DNA of 64,000 nt from Noviherbaspirillum sedimenti. Lineage in GTDB: Bacteria; Pseudomonadota; Gammaproteobacteria; Burkholderiales; Burkholderiaceae_D. The stretch spans positions 124,001 to 188,000 of the forward strand of contig NZ_QYUQ01000002.1 in NCBI RefSeq assembly GCF_003590835.1, written 5' to 3'. The notes beneath the pieces were generated by a model, which searched no databases, had not been told where the DNA came from, and saw only the letters and a program-made list of their open reading frames with translations. Positions 21,273 through 29,701 of the stretch are shown piece by piece. The stretch's first letter is position 1, and the number at the start of each line of letters is the position of its first letter. A program made the translations under genes and the position numbers.

Positions 21273-22466
21273 GTGGCCCATCGCGGCCGCATCGCGCTGG
21301 CCGACATCTTTCGTCAACACGGCAACGCCTATCTTGCCGCGCTTGCGCCTTCGCAGGCCAAAGCCTGGCGCGCCATCGTGTCGTGCCGCACCGCTGCGCT
21401 GGGCGGCCATGTCCTGCAATGTGCCGATTGCGGCGCCACCCGGCATGTGTATCACTCGTGTCGCAACCGTCACTGTCCGACATGCCAGAGCCGGGCCAGG
21501 GAGCAATGGATCGCCGCAAGGCAGCGCGAATTGCTGCCGGTGCCGTACACCCACCTGGTTTTTACCCTGCCGCATGCGTTGAATGGCATGGCCGGCAGCC
21601 ACTTCCGGCTGATCAGCGACATGCTGTTCGAGGCGGCATCCGGCACGCTGGTCGCGTTCGGGGCCAACCCGCGCTGGCTGGGCGGCAGCCTGGCCTTCTC
21701 GCAGGTGCTGCATACGTGGTCGCAGAACCTGATGCGGCATTTGCATGTGCATGCGCTGGTGGCCAGCGGCGCGCTGACCAGCGAGGGTCAGTGGATTGCT
21801 AGCCGCCGCGGCTTCCTGTTTCCGGTCAAGGCGCTGTCGCAGGTGTTTCGCGAGAAGTTCATCGATGCCCTCAAGGCGGCACGTGGCGACGGGCGACTGC
21901 GGGATGCGGAAACGGACAGCGCCCACGGCTGGCGCACGCTGCTGCTGGCCCTGCGCCGGCATGACTGGGTGGTGTACGCGAAACAGCCGCTGGGCGGGCC
22001 TGCCCAGGTGCTGGATTACCTGGCGCGCTATACGCACCGGGTGGGCATTTCCAATGACCGGCTGGCCGCCCTGGACGACGGGGAAGTGACATTCCGGGTG
22101 CGCGACAATGCCAATCCGGGCAAGAAGCGCACCCTGCGCTTGCCGGCGGAGGCCTTCATTGGCCGCTTCCTGTTGCATGTGCTGCCGTCGGGATTCAAGC
22201 GCATCCGGCACTACGGCATCCTGGCCAACCGTCACAAAGAAGCAAAGCTGGCAGCCTGTCGTGCCGCACTGGCTGTGCCGCCGCCGGATGCGCAGGTCAT
22301 CGAGAGCGTGGATGCCTTCATGCTGCGGGTGGCGCACATCGACATTGGCTGTTGCCGGCATTGTGCGCAAGGGCGACTGCGGGTGATCGAGGTGATTGCG
22401 CCGGTGCGCCTGCCATTTCTGCGCTGCCTGGCGACCGGCCCGCCAGGAGCCAGGGGTGCGGCATGA
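21273..22466 (+). CDS. IS91-family Y2 HUH transposase
   Basis: This 397-aa rolling-circle transposase has an N-terminal zinc-binding module (CADCGATRHVYHSCRNRHC with PTC following), an HUH motif HLHVHAL, and a two-tyrosine motif YLARY that would make the DNA nick and covalent link. It starts with GTG immediately after the recombinase stop, so translation is probably coupled. The frame is intact. Confidence 0.88.
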   Translation: MAHRGRIALADIFRQHGNAYLAALAPSQAKAWRAIVSCRTAALGGHVLQCADCGATRHVYHSCRNRHCPTCQSRAREQWIAARQRELLPVPYTHLVFTLPHALNGMAGSHFRLISDMLFEAASGTLVAFGANPRWLGGSLAFSQVLHTWSQNLMRHLHVHALVASGALTSEGQWIASRRGFLFPVKALSQVFREKFIDALKAARGDGRLRDAETDSAHGWRTLLLALRRHDWVVYAKQPLGGPAQVLDYLARYTHRVGISNDRLAALDDGEVTFRVRDNANPGKKRTLRLPAEAFIGRFLLHVLPSGFKRIRHYGILANRHKEAKLAACRAALAVPPPDAQVIESVDAFMLRVAHIDIGCCRHCAQGRLRVIEVIAPVRLPFLRCLATGPPGARGAA

Positions 22467-22701
22467 GAGGCGACGCAGTCAAGGCATGGCGAATCCCCTG
22501 GCCAGGCCGGCGTTCGCCGCCAGCGGCAAAATTCCCCTTCCGCAAAGGGGCTTCAGGGGGCATGGACGATTGCTGCTGGCGCCGCGCTGTTGCAGAACTG
22601 CCGTCAAGATGCAACACCACCGCCACATTCTTGCCAAAACAGCCATTCCCCGGCTTACAATCCCCATAACCACCGCCGGTGTGGCGGTTCAGTCCAACAG
22701 C

Positions 22702-22761
22702 GTTTATCTGCCGTTGCACGGCAGTCGCCCTTGGCTTGCGCTGTGGGAGCGGCAGATAAAC
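22702..22761. repeat. Inverted repeat at the IS91 right end (candidate oriIS)
   Basis: A perfect 12-bp inverted repeat (GTTTATCTGCCG / CGGCAGATAAAC) with a 36-bp loop is followed by a small ATTCG/CGAAT hairpin and then GAAC. Position and structure suit the replication origin end of an IS91 element. Confidence 0.5.
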
Positions 22762-22786
22762 TCTATTCGTTATGCCGAATGAGAAC

Positions 22787-23115
22787 CAGTCTACGTTCGT
22801 TGGTTCACTGTGCGGTCGTTCGGTTTGAAGTTGGGGTAAGTGTTGGGTTTTGAGCGCGTTGCTGCGGCCCGGTCGGAGTGCGGCGTGCAAGTGGCTTAAC
22901 GAGCAAGGCCCTGCAGTGGGATTGTCGTCCTGAGGGCTTGACGAGCTCCATCCTGCGGTGGCTTAGCTGACCTGCGGTCTTGGCAGAGAAACGGGGCTAT
23001 CGGTTTTGGGTCGGTGATCGAGTGTGCGCGTTGCGGCGCTCCTTGGCCAGTGGCAGTGCGACGGGAAAGGGCTTGGCAGGCAGCTTGGCGCGTGGGGCGC
23101 TGAATTCCGTCCAAG
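22787..23115. other. Gap between IS91 and the first attC
   Basis: About 330 bp without a convincing gene. An 85-codon frame (22980-23237) runs through the attC and has no recognisable product. A lone GCTTAAC resembles an attC R'' box, but no partner was found. Confidence 0.4.
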
Positions 23116-23233
23116 GCATAACATTCCATTGGAGCCGGACCGGCGACGATTATATTAACGAGGTCAGCGTGAATGCGAACAGAGTCAGTATCGGTATCGC
23201 CGTCATCGCCGGCCGCTCAATGAAGCGTTATGG
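23116..23233 (+). other. attC recombination site 1
   Basis: R'' GCATAAC (23116-23122) and R' GTTATGG (23227-23233) bound an imperfect inverted repeat. The 5' arm (ATTCCATTGGAGCCGGACC) pairs with the 3' arm (GGCCGCTCAATGAAG), with the bulged extra bases typical of attC. The R' is not a perfect GTTRRRY. The following cassette gene starts within R'. Confidence 0.65.
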
Positions 23234-23661
23234 CTAATAGAATTGCATCGCTGATGGGATCAGCCTTAGTTTTCATCACGGCACTCTGGCCGCCTGCTGT
23301 CCTTGGACAGCCATCTGAGCCGGAGCTTGGTGAGCGGATTTTCGTGGAAGGAACTAATCGGTTTCGCGCAATCGATGGGCCGAGGGACGCTGCGAAGGGT
23401 TTGCAGTTGCTACTTGAGTCTGCCTCTCTCAAGTACCACTTAGCTCCCTTTGGGCTGTGTGTGGCGCTGAGCGCAGAGCCCGAGATTACGAATCTCGTAG
23501 AGGCCTACGCATGGTGTCAAGTAGCAGCACGAAAGCCAAACAAATATGCGGCACAAGCAGACTCCCGCGCAAAAGAAGTGTTGGGGAAATTGTTGGTTCA
23601 TGAAGGCATGGAAGCCGTTTCTGCTGCCAAGCGGAGGGAAAAAGAATATGAAAGCAAGTAA
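23230..23661 (+). CDS. Cassette gene: secreted Sel1-like repeat protein
   Basis: This 143-aa protein has a signal peptide (MANRIASLMGSALVFITALWP, cleavage near LGQ) followed by two short helical repeats of Sel1/TPR style: GPRDAAKGLQLLLESA with the next helix, and LVEAYAWCQVAARKPN. It ends in a charged helix. It begins inside attC1 R' and ends 9 bp before attC2, the tight spacing of an integron cassette. The specific function is unknown. Confidence 0.65.
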   Translation: MANRIASLMGSALVFITALWPPAVLGQPSEPELGERIFVEGTNRFRAIDGPRDAAKGLQLLLESASLKYHLAPFGLCVALSAEPEITNLVEAYAWCQVAARKPNKYAAQADSRAKEVLGKLLVHEGMEAVSAAKRREKEYESK

Positions 23662-23670
23662 GCTGGTGAG

Positions 23671-23752
23671 CCATAACTCGTCACTCAACCCAGACACGCA
23701 GCAAAGAATTTGCCGCTTCGCGGCATATGCTGCGCGCTGGTTAGTTCGGCGT
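23671..23752 (+). other. attC recombination site 2, 5' part (R' core split by an intron)
   Basis: R'' (CCATAAC, 23671-23677) and L'' (TCACTCAACCCAGAC) pair with L' (GCTGCGCGCTGGTTAGTTCGGC). The array reads GT at 23751-23752, then an intron, then TAAGG from 29073. Joined, they restore GTTAAGG as the R' core. A CCGCTTCGCGG stem lies in the middle. Confidence 0.72.
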
Positions 23753-23824
23753 GTGTGCCAGGCATGGCACGTAACTAGGTCGGTGGAAGTCCGACTGCCA
23801 GGTTTTCGTAGAGCCGAAGGCTAG

Positions 23825-25364
23825 GAGTCTGCGCGGCAGAACGCTGATGTCATCCGAATAGATTCGTAAACGTTGATTCGTGATGACATCGAGCTATCTT
23901 CCCTACGATCCGCAGCAGCAAATGCTGCTTCCCCCTGCATTGCAAGAGTGGCTACCAGATGGCCATCTTGCGTACTACATCAGCGATACGATCGATGCGC
24001 TTGATCTGAGCACCTTCCATGCGCGATATGCAGGTGGCGGGCCGCGCAATCAGCCCTTTCATCCGGCGATGATGGTCAAAGTGCTGGTTTATGGCTATGC
24101 GACCGGGGTGTTCTCGTCGCGCAAGCTGGCAAAGAAGCTGCATGAAGACGTTGCCTTCCGGGTACTTGCTGCTGGCAATTATCCCGCGCACCGCACGATC
24201 TGCGACTTCCGTGCTTTCCATCTGAAAGAGTTGTCCGACTTGTTCGTGCAAGTGGTGAAGTTGGCGCGCGAGTGCGGCCTGGTCAAGTTGGGAACCATCG
24301 CTGTGGATGGGACCAAGATTAAGGCCAACGCATCGCGCCACAAGGCCATGAGTTATGAGCGCATGAAGAAATCGGAGCTGGAATTGAAGGCGCAGATCGA
24401 CGCGCTACTGGCCAAGGCCAAGGCAGCCGACCTGGCCGAGAAGAACGAGCCGGCACTGGACATTCCAGCTGAGATAAGCCGACGCGAGGACCGGCTTGCA
24501 GCCATTGGCGCGGCGCGCGCACGGCTGGAGGAACGCCAGCGTCAGGCAGATACCGAGCGTGGCCGCAGCGCTGACGACGACAATACGCCGCCAGACGGCG
24601 ATGGTAAGGCGCTCAAGAAGTCGAAATACAAGTACAAGTTCGGTGAGCCCAAGCCCAAGGCCCAGGACAACTTTACCGACCCGGAAAGCCGGATCATGAA
24701 GCGCGCCGGTGGCGGCTTCGATTACAGCTACAACGCGCAAGCCGCAGTCGATGATACGGCGCACATCATCGTCGCTGCCGAACTGACCAATAGCGGCGCC
24801 GATAGCCGTCAATTGCCCGCGGTGCTGGCGGCGGTCAAGGCGAATACGGGCGACGATCCGCACCAGGTCGTCGCCGATGCAGGCTATCGATCCGAGGCCG
24901 TGTTTGAAACGCTGCGTGATCATCCCGCCGAGATCATCGTTGCCCTTGGGCGCGAAGGTAGACAAGCGCTTGGGATTGATCCGAACAAACGCCCACTCTC
25001 GGCGGCCATGGCAGAACGATTCAAATCCACCGCCACCCAAGATGCCTACCGGCGGCGCAAGTGGTTATCCGAACCGCCAAATGGTTGGATCAAGCACGTA
25101 CTGGGCTTCCGACAATTTAGCATGCGCGGCATCGCCAAGGCCCAGGCAGAGTGGAAACTCGTCTGCGCTGCGCTTAACCTGCGAAGAATGGCAAATATGA
25201 TGTGTGCGTAGTTTAAAAATGGGGAAAACGCACATTCCGGTGTCGCGCCGCAGCTCAAAAACGCCTATCAGTCAGCAATTTCAGAATTCAATGCCGGGCC
25301 AATATCAGCCCGGCTGGCGTTGCGCCCGTTTCGCTCGCTCAAATTCTGTTTGCCGCGCAGACTC
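23825..25364 (+). mobile_element. IS1182-family insertion sequence inside intron 1
   Basis: The 1540-bp element has perfect 14-bp terminal inverted repeats (GAGTCTGCGCGGCA / TGCCGCGCAGACTC) flanked by a CTAG direct repeat on both sides (23821-23824, 25365-25368). Deleting it restores a continuous intron domain I. Confidence 0.8.
23883..25211 (+). CDS. IS1182-family DDE transposase
   Basis: This 442-aa transposase has the N-terminal Tnp domain (PDGHLAYYISDTIDALDL, PFHPAMMVKVLVYGYATGV), the first Asp in LGTIAVDGTKIKANAS, a charged insertion (~residues 155-240), the second Asp in VVADAGYRSE, and a C-terminal Glu region near WIKHVLGFRQFSMRG. The frame is intact, with the ATG at 23883. Confidence 0.88.
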   Translation: MTSSYLPYDPQQQMLLPPALQEWLPDGHLAYYISDTIDALDLSTFHARYAGGGPRNQPFHPAMMVKVLVYGYATGVFSSRKLAKKLHEDVAFRVLAAGNYPAHRTICDFRAFHLKELSDLFVQVVKLARECGLVKLGTIAVDGTKIKANASRHKAMSYERMKKSELELKAQIDALLAKAKAADLAEKNEPALDIPAEISRREDRLAAIGAARARLEERQRQADTERGRSADDDNTPPDGDGKALKKSKYKYKFGEPKPKAQDNFTDPESRIMKRAGGGFDYSYNAQAAVDDTAHIIVAAELTNSGADSRQLPAVLAAVKANTGDDPHQVVADAGYRSEAVFETLRDHPAEIIVALGREGRQALGIDPNKRPLSAAMAERFKSTATQDAYRRRKWLSEPPNGWIKHVLGFRQFSMRGIAKAQAEWKLVCAALNLRRMANMMCA

Positions 25365-25693
25365 CTAGGGAAACGGCAAGGGCGTCGTCGCGAGGCGGGG
25401 TCTGAAGGAAGCTGAACCCAAAGCTGCGGGGCGACGAACAGAAACCGGATATGAGGCGTGATGCATCCGGGGCCAGCGGGCACGTGACCGTGAAGCCCTC
25501 CATCTACGATTGGGATGCATTTTGTAAATCCGGCGTCTACGCAGCGAAAGATACGTGTCTTACCCTGGGAGATCTCTGCGGTGCTTCAGAAAATCGAAGC
25601 TGGGTACCGAGCAATCGGCACTGAATACCGTAGAGAAGTCAGCAAAGGGCATAGTAGGTGCAAGGCCCGCACCGAAGGCCCGAACAATAAACG

Positions 25694-27046
25694 ATGCACA
25701 ATCCTATGAAGAGCAACGGGATGGCACCTGACCAGCAGCTGAGCCTGTTGCCGGACACTGATCCGGCAGGTGAACCCGTGGCTGGAGAAGAGGATTTGTC
25801 CGCATCACCGGAAGAACTTACCCTATTGGCGCAGGTACTCGCCCGCGAGAACCTGAAACGCGCCCTGAAACAGGTTCGCCAGAACAAGGGGGCGCCCGGC
25901 ATCGACGGCATGACCGTCGATGAACTGCCGGCATACCTCAAGGCGCACTGGCCGGTCATACGCACCCAACTGGAAACGGGGCGATACCGCCCGAGTCCGG
26001 TCAAGCGTGTGGAAATCCCCAAGCCCGACGGCAAGATGCGGCCCCTGGGGATACCGACCGTGCTCGACCGGTTCATCCAGCAAGCCATTGCGCAAGTCGT
26101 ACAAGCGCAATGGGAGCCGGCATTCCACCCCGACAGCTACGGCTTTCGGCCCAACCGGAATGCGCATCAAGCCATCTGGCAGGCGCAAGGCAATGTGAAG
26201 GAAGGGTATAACTGGGTCGTCGATATGGACCTGGAAGCCTTCTTCGACCGCGTCCACCATGACCGCCTGATGCAACGGCTCAAGCGCCATGTGCCCGACC
26301 AACAGGTACTGCGGCTCATCAACCGCTACCTGAAGGCCGGCGTGCAAATTGGCAAGAACAAACAGGCGACGACCGAGGGCGTGCCGCAAGGCGGCCCGCT
26401 GTCGCCGGTGCTGGCCAATGTGGTCCTGGATGAACTGGACTGGGAACTTGAAAGGCGCGGCCACCGCTTTGCCCGCTATGCGGATGACTGCAATATCTTC
26501 GTCAAAAGCAAACGGGCAGGATTACGGGTGATGGCAAGCGTAGGGCGCTTCATTCGCAACCGGCTGCGACTCACAGTCAATCAGCAAAAGAGCGCCGTGG
26601 ACAAGCCCGGAAACCGCAAGTTTCTGGGCTTTACCGTCAGCGGCACCAAGGCCCGCGTGAAGGTGGCGGATCAAGCCATCTTCAAGCTCAAGGTCAAGGT
26701 GCGCGAGCTGACCCGCCGAACCAGAGGCCACCGTTTGGCCGACATCATCGCAGAGCTGAGAAAATCCCTGCTTGGCTGGAAAGCGTACTTTGGCATCGCC
26801 GAGGTACTGAGTCCTCTGCGGGATCTGGACAAATGGATAAGAAGGCGGTTACGCTGCTATCAATGGAAACAATGGGGGCGCGCGGGCTACCGTGAACTGA
26901 GAAAGCGCGGCGTGACTGTGCGTGAAGCATGGAACTGCAGCAAATCGGCGCACGGTCCCTGGCGCATCAGCATGGCACCGGCGCTATTGCTGGCGATGCC
27001 GAACCGATTGTTTCGCCAAATGGGGCTGCCGTCACTGGCAGCATGA
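25694..27046 (+). CDS. ltrA: Group II intron 1 reverse transcriptase/maturase
   Basis: This 450-aa intron-encoded protein has RT blocks KNKGAPGIDGMTVDEL (RT1), RPLGIPTVLDRFIQQA (RT2), SYGFRPNRNAHQAI (RT3), VVDMDLEAFFDRVHHD (RT4), GVPQGGPLSPVLANVVLDELD (through RT4-5) and the catalytic RYADDCNIFV (RT5). A maturase X region follows, with no HNH endonuclease domain. The start is uncertain (25694 or 25706). It lies in the intron RNA upstream of D5 and would splice and mobilise it. Confidence 0.9.
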   Translation: MHNPMKSNGMAPDQQLSLLPDTDPAGEPVAGEEDLSASPEELTLLAQVLARENLKRALKQVRQNKGAPGIDGMTVDELPAYLKAHWPVIRTQLETGRYRPSPVKRVEIPKPDGKMRPLGIPTVLDRFIQQAIAQVVQAQWEPAFHPDSYGFRPNRNAHQAIWQAQGNVKEGYNWVVDMDLEAFFDRVHHDRLMQRLKRHVPDQQVLRLINRYLKAGVQIGKNKQATTEGVPQGGPLSPVLANVVLDELDWELERRGHRFARYADDCNIFVKSKRAGLRVMASVGRFIRNRLRLTVNQQKSAVDKPGNRKFLGFTVSGTKARVKVADQAIFKLKVKVRELTRRTRGHRLADIIAELRKSLLGWKAYFGIAEVLSPLRDLDKWIRRRLRCYQWKQWGRAGYRELRKRGVTVREAWNCSKSAHGPWRISMAPALLLAMPNRLFRQMGLPSLAA

Positions 27047-27063
27047 GATCAACCGTATTTATT

Positions 27064-27099
27064 GAACCGCCGGATACGTGACCCGTATGTCCGGTGGTG
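27064..27099 (+). ncRNA. Domain V of group II intron 1
   Basis: A hairpin of ACCGCCGGA, a 2-nt bulge and TACG pairs with CGTA and TCCGGTGGT, the size and bulge expected of catalytic domain V. It lies 18 bp past the RT stop. Confidence 0.75.
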
Positions 27100-27531
27100 T
27101 GGGAGTTGCGCCTTGCAAGCGCATGAAATTCAGCGGCCTGAAATGGCTGCCGCGGCAAAGCCTAGCCAGCAGTCGCGTACCGAGTCTTGCGTGGTGTCCG
27201 GTAACGGCCACTGCGAAGCGTAGACAGGGAGGTTGCAGGCCGGAATATCAGTGAACGGAAAGATAGCCCCGAAATCACACTGGTCGAAGTAGCCGACCCT
27301 ATCTCTCAAAGGGGAAGGCGGAATTCCAGCATGCGCCACGGCGAGTGTGCTGGAGTGCTTCCGGGGTTCGTACCGCCAGCATGTAACCAAAGAATTTCAT
27401 GTGAACAAGGGAGATCCGTCAGGTTCAAGCGCAGCTTGTAAGGCCAGACGAGCCGAGAAGGCAGAATGGCTTGATGACCTGACGGAAGTCAGACTGGCTG
27501 ATAGTACTCCGAGATCGGGAGAGCCGATCAC

Positions 27532-28953
27532 ATGGGGAAGCGGCCAGCAGCAGTTGAATCGTTCTTGGGCAACATGGACTCCATACAAAGGGAGGCAAGG
27601 TCTTTTATGCAAAGAGAAGAATCACCCGCCATGGAAACGGGACTCGAACGAATAGCAGTGAAAGCTCGGTGTGAACCGGCACTCCGGTTTACTTCGCTGG
27701 CCCACTACATTACGCAGGATCGGGTGTGGACGAATCTGTGGCAGGTTCCAAGCCGCTCGGCGGCTGGTGTGGATGGCCAGAAGGTGCCAGAGGCGAAGGA
27801 GCGCTTTGAAGAATGGATTGGGCCGATGCTTCAATCCGTCCACCGCCGAGGGTATCAAGCGCCAGACATCCGGCGCGTGTATATCCCGAAGCCCGGCAAA
27901 CAGGAGATGCGCCCGCTGGGCGTACCGACTGTGGCTGATCGGGCCTTGCAGCGCAGTGCCGCCCAAGTTCTATCCGCCATTTACGAACAGGACTTTATGC
28001 CATGTTCGTTTGGTGGTAGACCTGAGCGCAATGCCCACCAAGCACTGGCGACACTCAATGAGGTAGTCGCTGGTCGCAAAGTCAGTTGGGTGCTGGAAGC
28101 GGACTTGAAGAACTTCTTTGGGAGCCTGAACCACGATTGGCTGCTTCGATTTGTGGAGCACCGGGTAGGAGACCCACGCATGATCAGTTTGATCCGGCGG
28201 TGGCTCAAGGCAGGCGTACTGGAAGACGGCAAGGTGCATCAAAGCGAGGAGGGAACGCCGCAAGGCGGTTCGATCAGTGTGCTATTGAGTAACGTGTATT
28301 TGCATTACGTGCTGGACCTGTGGTTTGAACGCGTGGTCAAACGGCACCTGCAAGGCAAGGCTTACTTGGTGCGCTACATCGACGACTTTGTGATGTGTTT
28401 CCAATACGAGTCAGATGCACGACGGGTTCAGGACGCTCTGCGCAAACGGTTGGAGAAGTTTGGTTTGACCCTTGAACCAAGCAAGACCAAGCTCATTGCA
28501 TTTGGTCGATTTGCGCAACGGGATGCGGGCAATCATGGGCGGAAGAGACCGGAGACGATCTACTTCCTGGGCTTTACCCTGTATTGCACGCAAAACCTGA
28601 AGGGCAGATTTAAGGTAGGGATGCAAACAGAGAAATCGCGATTGCGACGTAGTCTGGCAAACCTGCAAGACTTGATGCGGCAGGTAAGGCACTTGTCGAT
28701 TCGGGAGCAGGCTGAAAAGCTCAACCGGGTATTGCGCGGCCACTATGCGTACTACGGCATTGCCGGAAATTTCCGGGCACTGCTGCAAGTGCACAGGGGT
28801 GTCGAGCGTTACTGGCGCAAAATGCTGAGTAGCCGTAGCCGCTCAGGCGGTGTTACGTGGGAAGCGTTTCATCAAATTACGACGCGGTTTCCGTTGATGC
28901 GACCAAAGCTGCATTTGCCCTACCGGGCCTTGCAAGCTATCGCTGTACTGTAA
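27532..28953 (+). CDS. Group II intron 2 reverse transcriptase/maturase
   Basis: This 473-aa protein is clearly of a different RT subgroup from intron 1's. It has SRSAAGVDGQKVPEA, RPLGVPTVADRALQRS, FGGRPERNAHQAL, VLEADLKNFFGSLNHD, EEGTPQGGSISVLLSNVYLHY and the catalytic RYIDDFVMCF (YIDD rather than YADD), then a maturase domain. No HNH endonuclease is seen. ATG 27532 has ggagag 8 bp upstream. The frame is intact, so the intron may be functional. Confidence 0.88.
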   Translation: MGKRPAAVESFLGNMDSIQREARSFMQREESPAMETGLERIAVKARCEPALRFTSLAHYITQDRVWTNLWQVPSRSAAGVDGQKVPEAKERFEEWIGPMLQSVHRRGYQAPDIRRVYIPKPGKQEMRPLGVPTVADRALQRSAAQVLSAIYEQDFMPCSFGGRPERNAHQALATLNEVVAGRKVSWVLEADLKNFFGSLNHDWLLRFVEHRVGDPRMISLIRRWLKAGVLEDGKVHQSEEGTPQGGSISVLLSNVYLHYVLDLWFERVVKRHLQGKAYLVRYIDDFVMCFQYESDARRVQDALRKRLEKFGLTLEPSKTKLIAFGRFAQRDAGNHGRKRPETIYFLGFTLYCTQNLKGRFKVGMQTEKSRLRRSLANLQDLMRQVRHLSIREQAEKLNRVLRGHYAYYGIAGNFRALLQVHRGVERYWRKMLSSRSRSGGVTWEAFHQITTRFPLMRPKLHLPYRALQAIAVL

Positions 28954-28966
28954 ATCAACTGCTGAA

Positions 28967-29000
28967 GAGCGTAGTGCGGGAAATCCGCACGCTACGTTCT
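28967..29000 (+). ncRNA. Domain V of group II intron 2
   Basis: A 34-nt hairpin carries the AGC triad at its base, a GAAA tetraloop (GCGGGAAATCCGC) and a 2-nt bulge before CTACGTT. It is a textbook group II D5, 13 bp downstream of the RT stop. Confidence 0.85.
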
Positions 29001-29084
29001 GTGGGAACCGGAGGCGGGTGACTGCCTCCGGTGACCCGGTGGAGGGGCCGCGAGGCTTCTTCCTATCCCGATTAAGGTGCAGCG

Positions 29085-29582
29085 ATGCGGCTCACTGTCC
29101 TCGGCTCATACCTCCCTCGGCTCACGCCTGAGCGGCTCGCGTCCTGGGTAACAGAAGACGTGAAAGCGTTCGTTGACGGGATACGTGAGCTGCAGCAACG
29201 CGGCCTGGCGAAGTCTTGGTCCGAAGAAGAACTCATGGCGCGCGCGGCGGAACTTCCCGAGGAGCTCCAATCTTCACTGAACTCCGTCGCGCTTTTTGAA
29301 GTCTTGGTGCAAGATCATGGTGGCGAGTTCGATCCTTACTCAATCTCGGAGAAAGAGACAACGGCAGTAGCATGGGAGCCGACATATCTATCAGTGGACG
29401 GAGAAGAGCACATTGGGGAGGAGAGCATGCCCGCGGCTAGTTCCTTCCGAGTGGCGTTCTATGTTCACGAGTGGCCCGAAGGAGGCACGCTCATCGGGCC
29501 CGCCGGCGTCCTTTCCTTGCCAGAGTTCAAACCAGTTCCGGAGCGGCTGTGGAAGCTGGCCCCATATGCGCTATTGGACTAG
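29085..29582 (+). CDS. Cassette gene: unknown 165-aa protein
   Basis: This intact frame has a Shine-Dalgarno (aaggtg) 5 bp before the ATG and lies tightly between two attC sites, starting 12 bp after the rebuilt attC2 R' and ending 6 bp before the next. The protein is acidic, soluble and non-secreted, with a helical N-terminal half (WVTEDVKAFVDGIRELQQRG) and a beta-rich C-terminal half ending WKLAPYALLD. No family is recognised. Confidence 0.65.
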   Translation: MRLTVLGSYLPRLTPERLASWVTEDVKAFVDGIRELQQRGLAKSWSEEELMARAAELPEELQSSLNSVALFEVLVQDHGGEFDPYSISEKETTAVAWEPTYLSVDGEEHIGEESMPAASSFRVAFYVHEWPEGGTLIGPAGVLSLPEFKPVPERLWKLAPYALLD

Positions 29583-29588
29583 CATGCA

Positions 29589-29675
29589 CCTTAACTGGTC
29601 GCTCGACACGGAAACGCAACTGCAGGAGGCAGCTTCGCCGCAAGTGTTGCGTTCCGGTCAGCTCCAACGTTAGGT
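29589..29675 (+). other. attC recombination site 3
   Basis: R'' CCTTAAC (29589-29595) and R' GTTAGGT (29669-29675, a perfect GTTRRRY) bound an 87-bp imperfect inverted repeat. TGGTCGCTCGACACGGAAACG pairs with CGTTCCGGTCAGCTCCA, with unpaired extrahelical bases on one side. This is the clearest attC of the array. Confidence 0.82.
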
Positions 29676-29701
29676 TTCAAAATCTGCCAAAAGAGATGCC
29701 A

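Larger units (their letters stand above)
20131..22782 (+). mobile_element. IS91-family element with accessory tyrosine recombinase
   Basis: This unit comprises a tyrosine recombinase gene, a Y2-type HUH transposase gene and an ori-like hairpin. IS91-family elements move by rolling-circle replication and make no target duplications. The right end is placed just before GAAC (22783-22786), the tetranucleotide class that IS91 relatives abut. The left (terIS) end is not resolved: the coordinate given is the first LexA-like repeat, and an inverted pair CGGAAACGC/GCGTTTCCG (20107-20115, 20184-20192) may belong to the terminus. Confidence 0.65.
27105..29035 (+). mobile_element. Group II intron 2, nested in intron 1
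   Basis: A second complete unit has about 425 bp of structured leader, an RT/maturase gene (27532-28953), a canonical D5 (28967-29000) and a D6 hairpin (ACCGGAGGC / GCCTCCGGT, 29007-29032). It starts a few bases after intron 1's D5 and ends just before a second D6-like hairpin (about 29038-29072), which suits intron 1. The 5' edge is approximate: GTTGCG at 27105 differs from the usual GUGYG. Confidence 0.65.
23753..29072 (+). mobile_element. Group II intron 1 (composite, interrupted twice)
   Basis: The 5' end GTGTGCC fits the GUGYG intron start, and the 3' end CCCGAT fits the AY ending after a D6-like hairpin. Between them are domain I RNA, an RT/maturase gene (25694-27046) and a canonical D5. 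The intron contains an IS in domain I (23825-25364) and a second intron near D5/D6 (about 27105-29035). Without these it would be about 1.85 kb, normal for a bacterial group II intron. Flanking exon sequences rebuild an attC R' core. Confidence 0.72.

Noticed and set aside
22893..22900. GCTTAAC as an attC R'' box
   Set aside because: No complementary R' arm could be found downstream before attC1.
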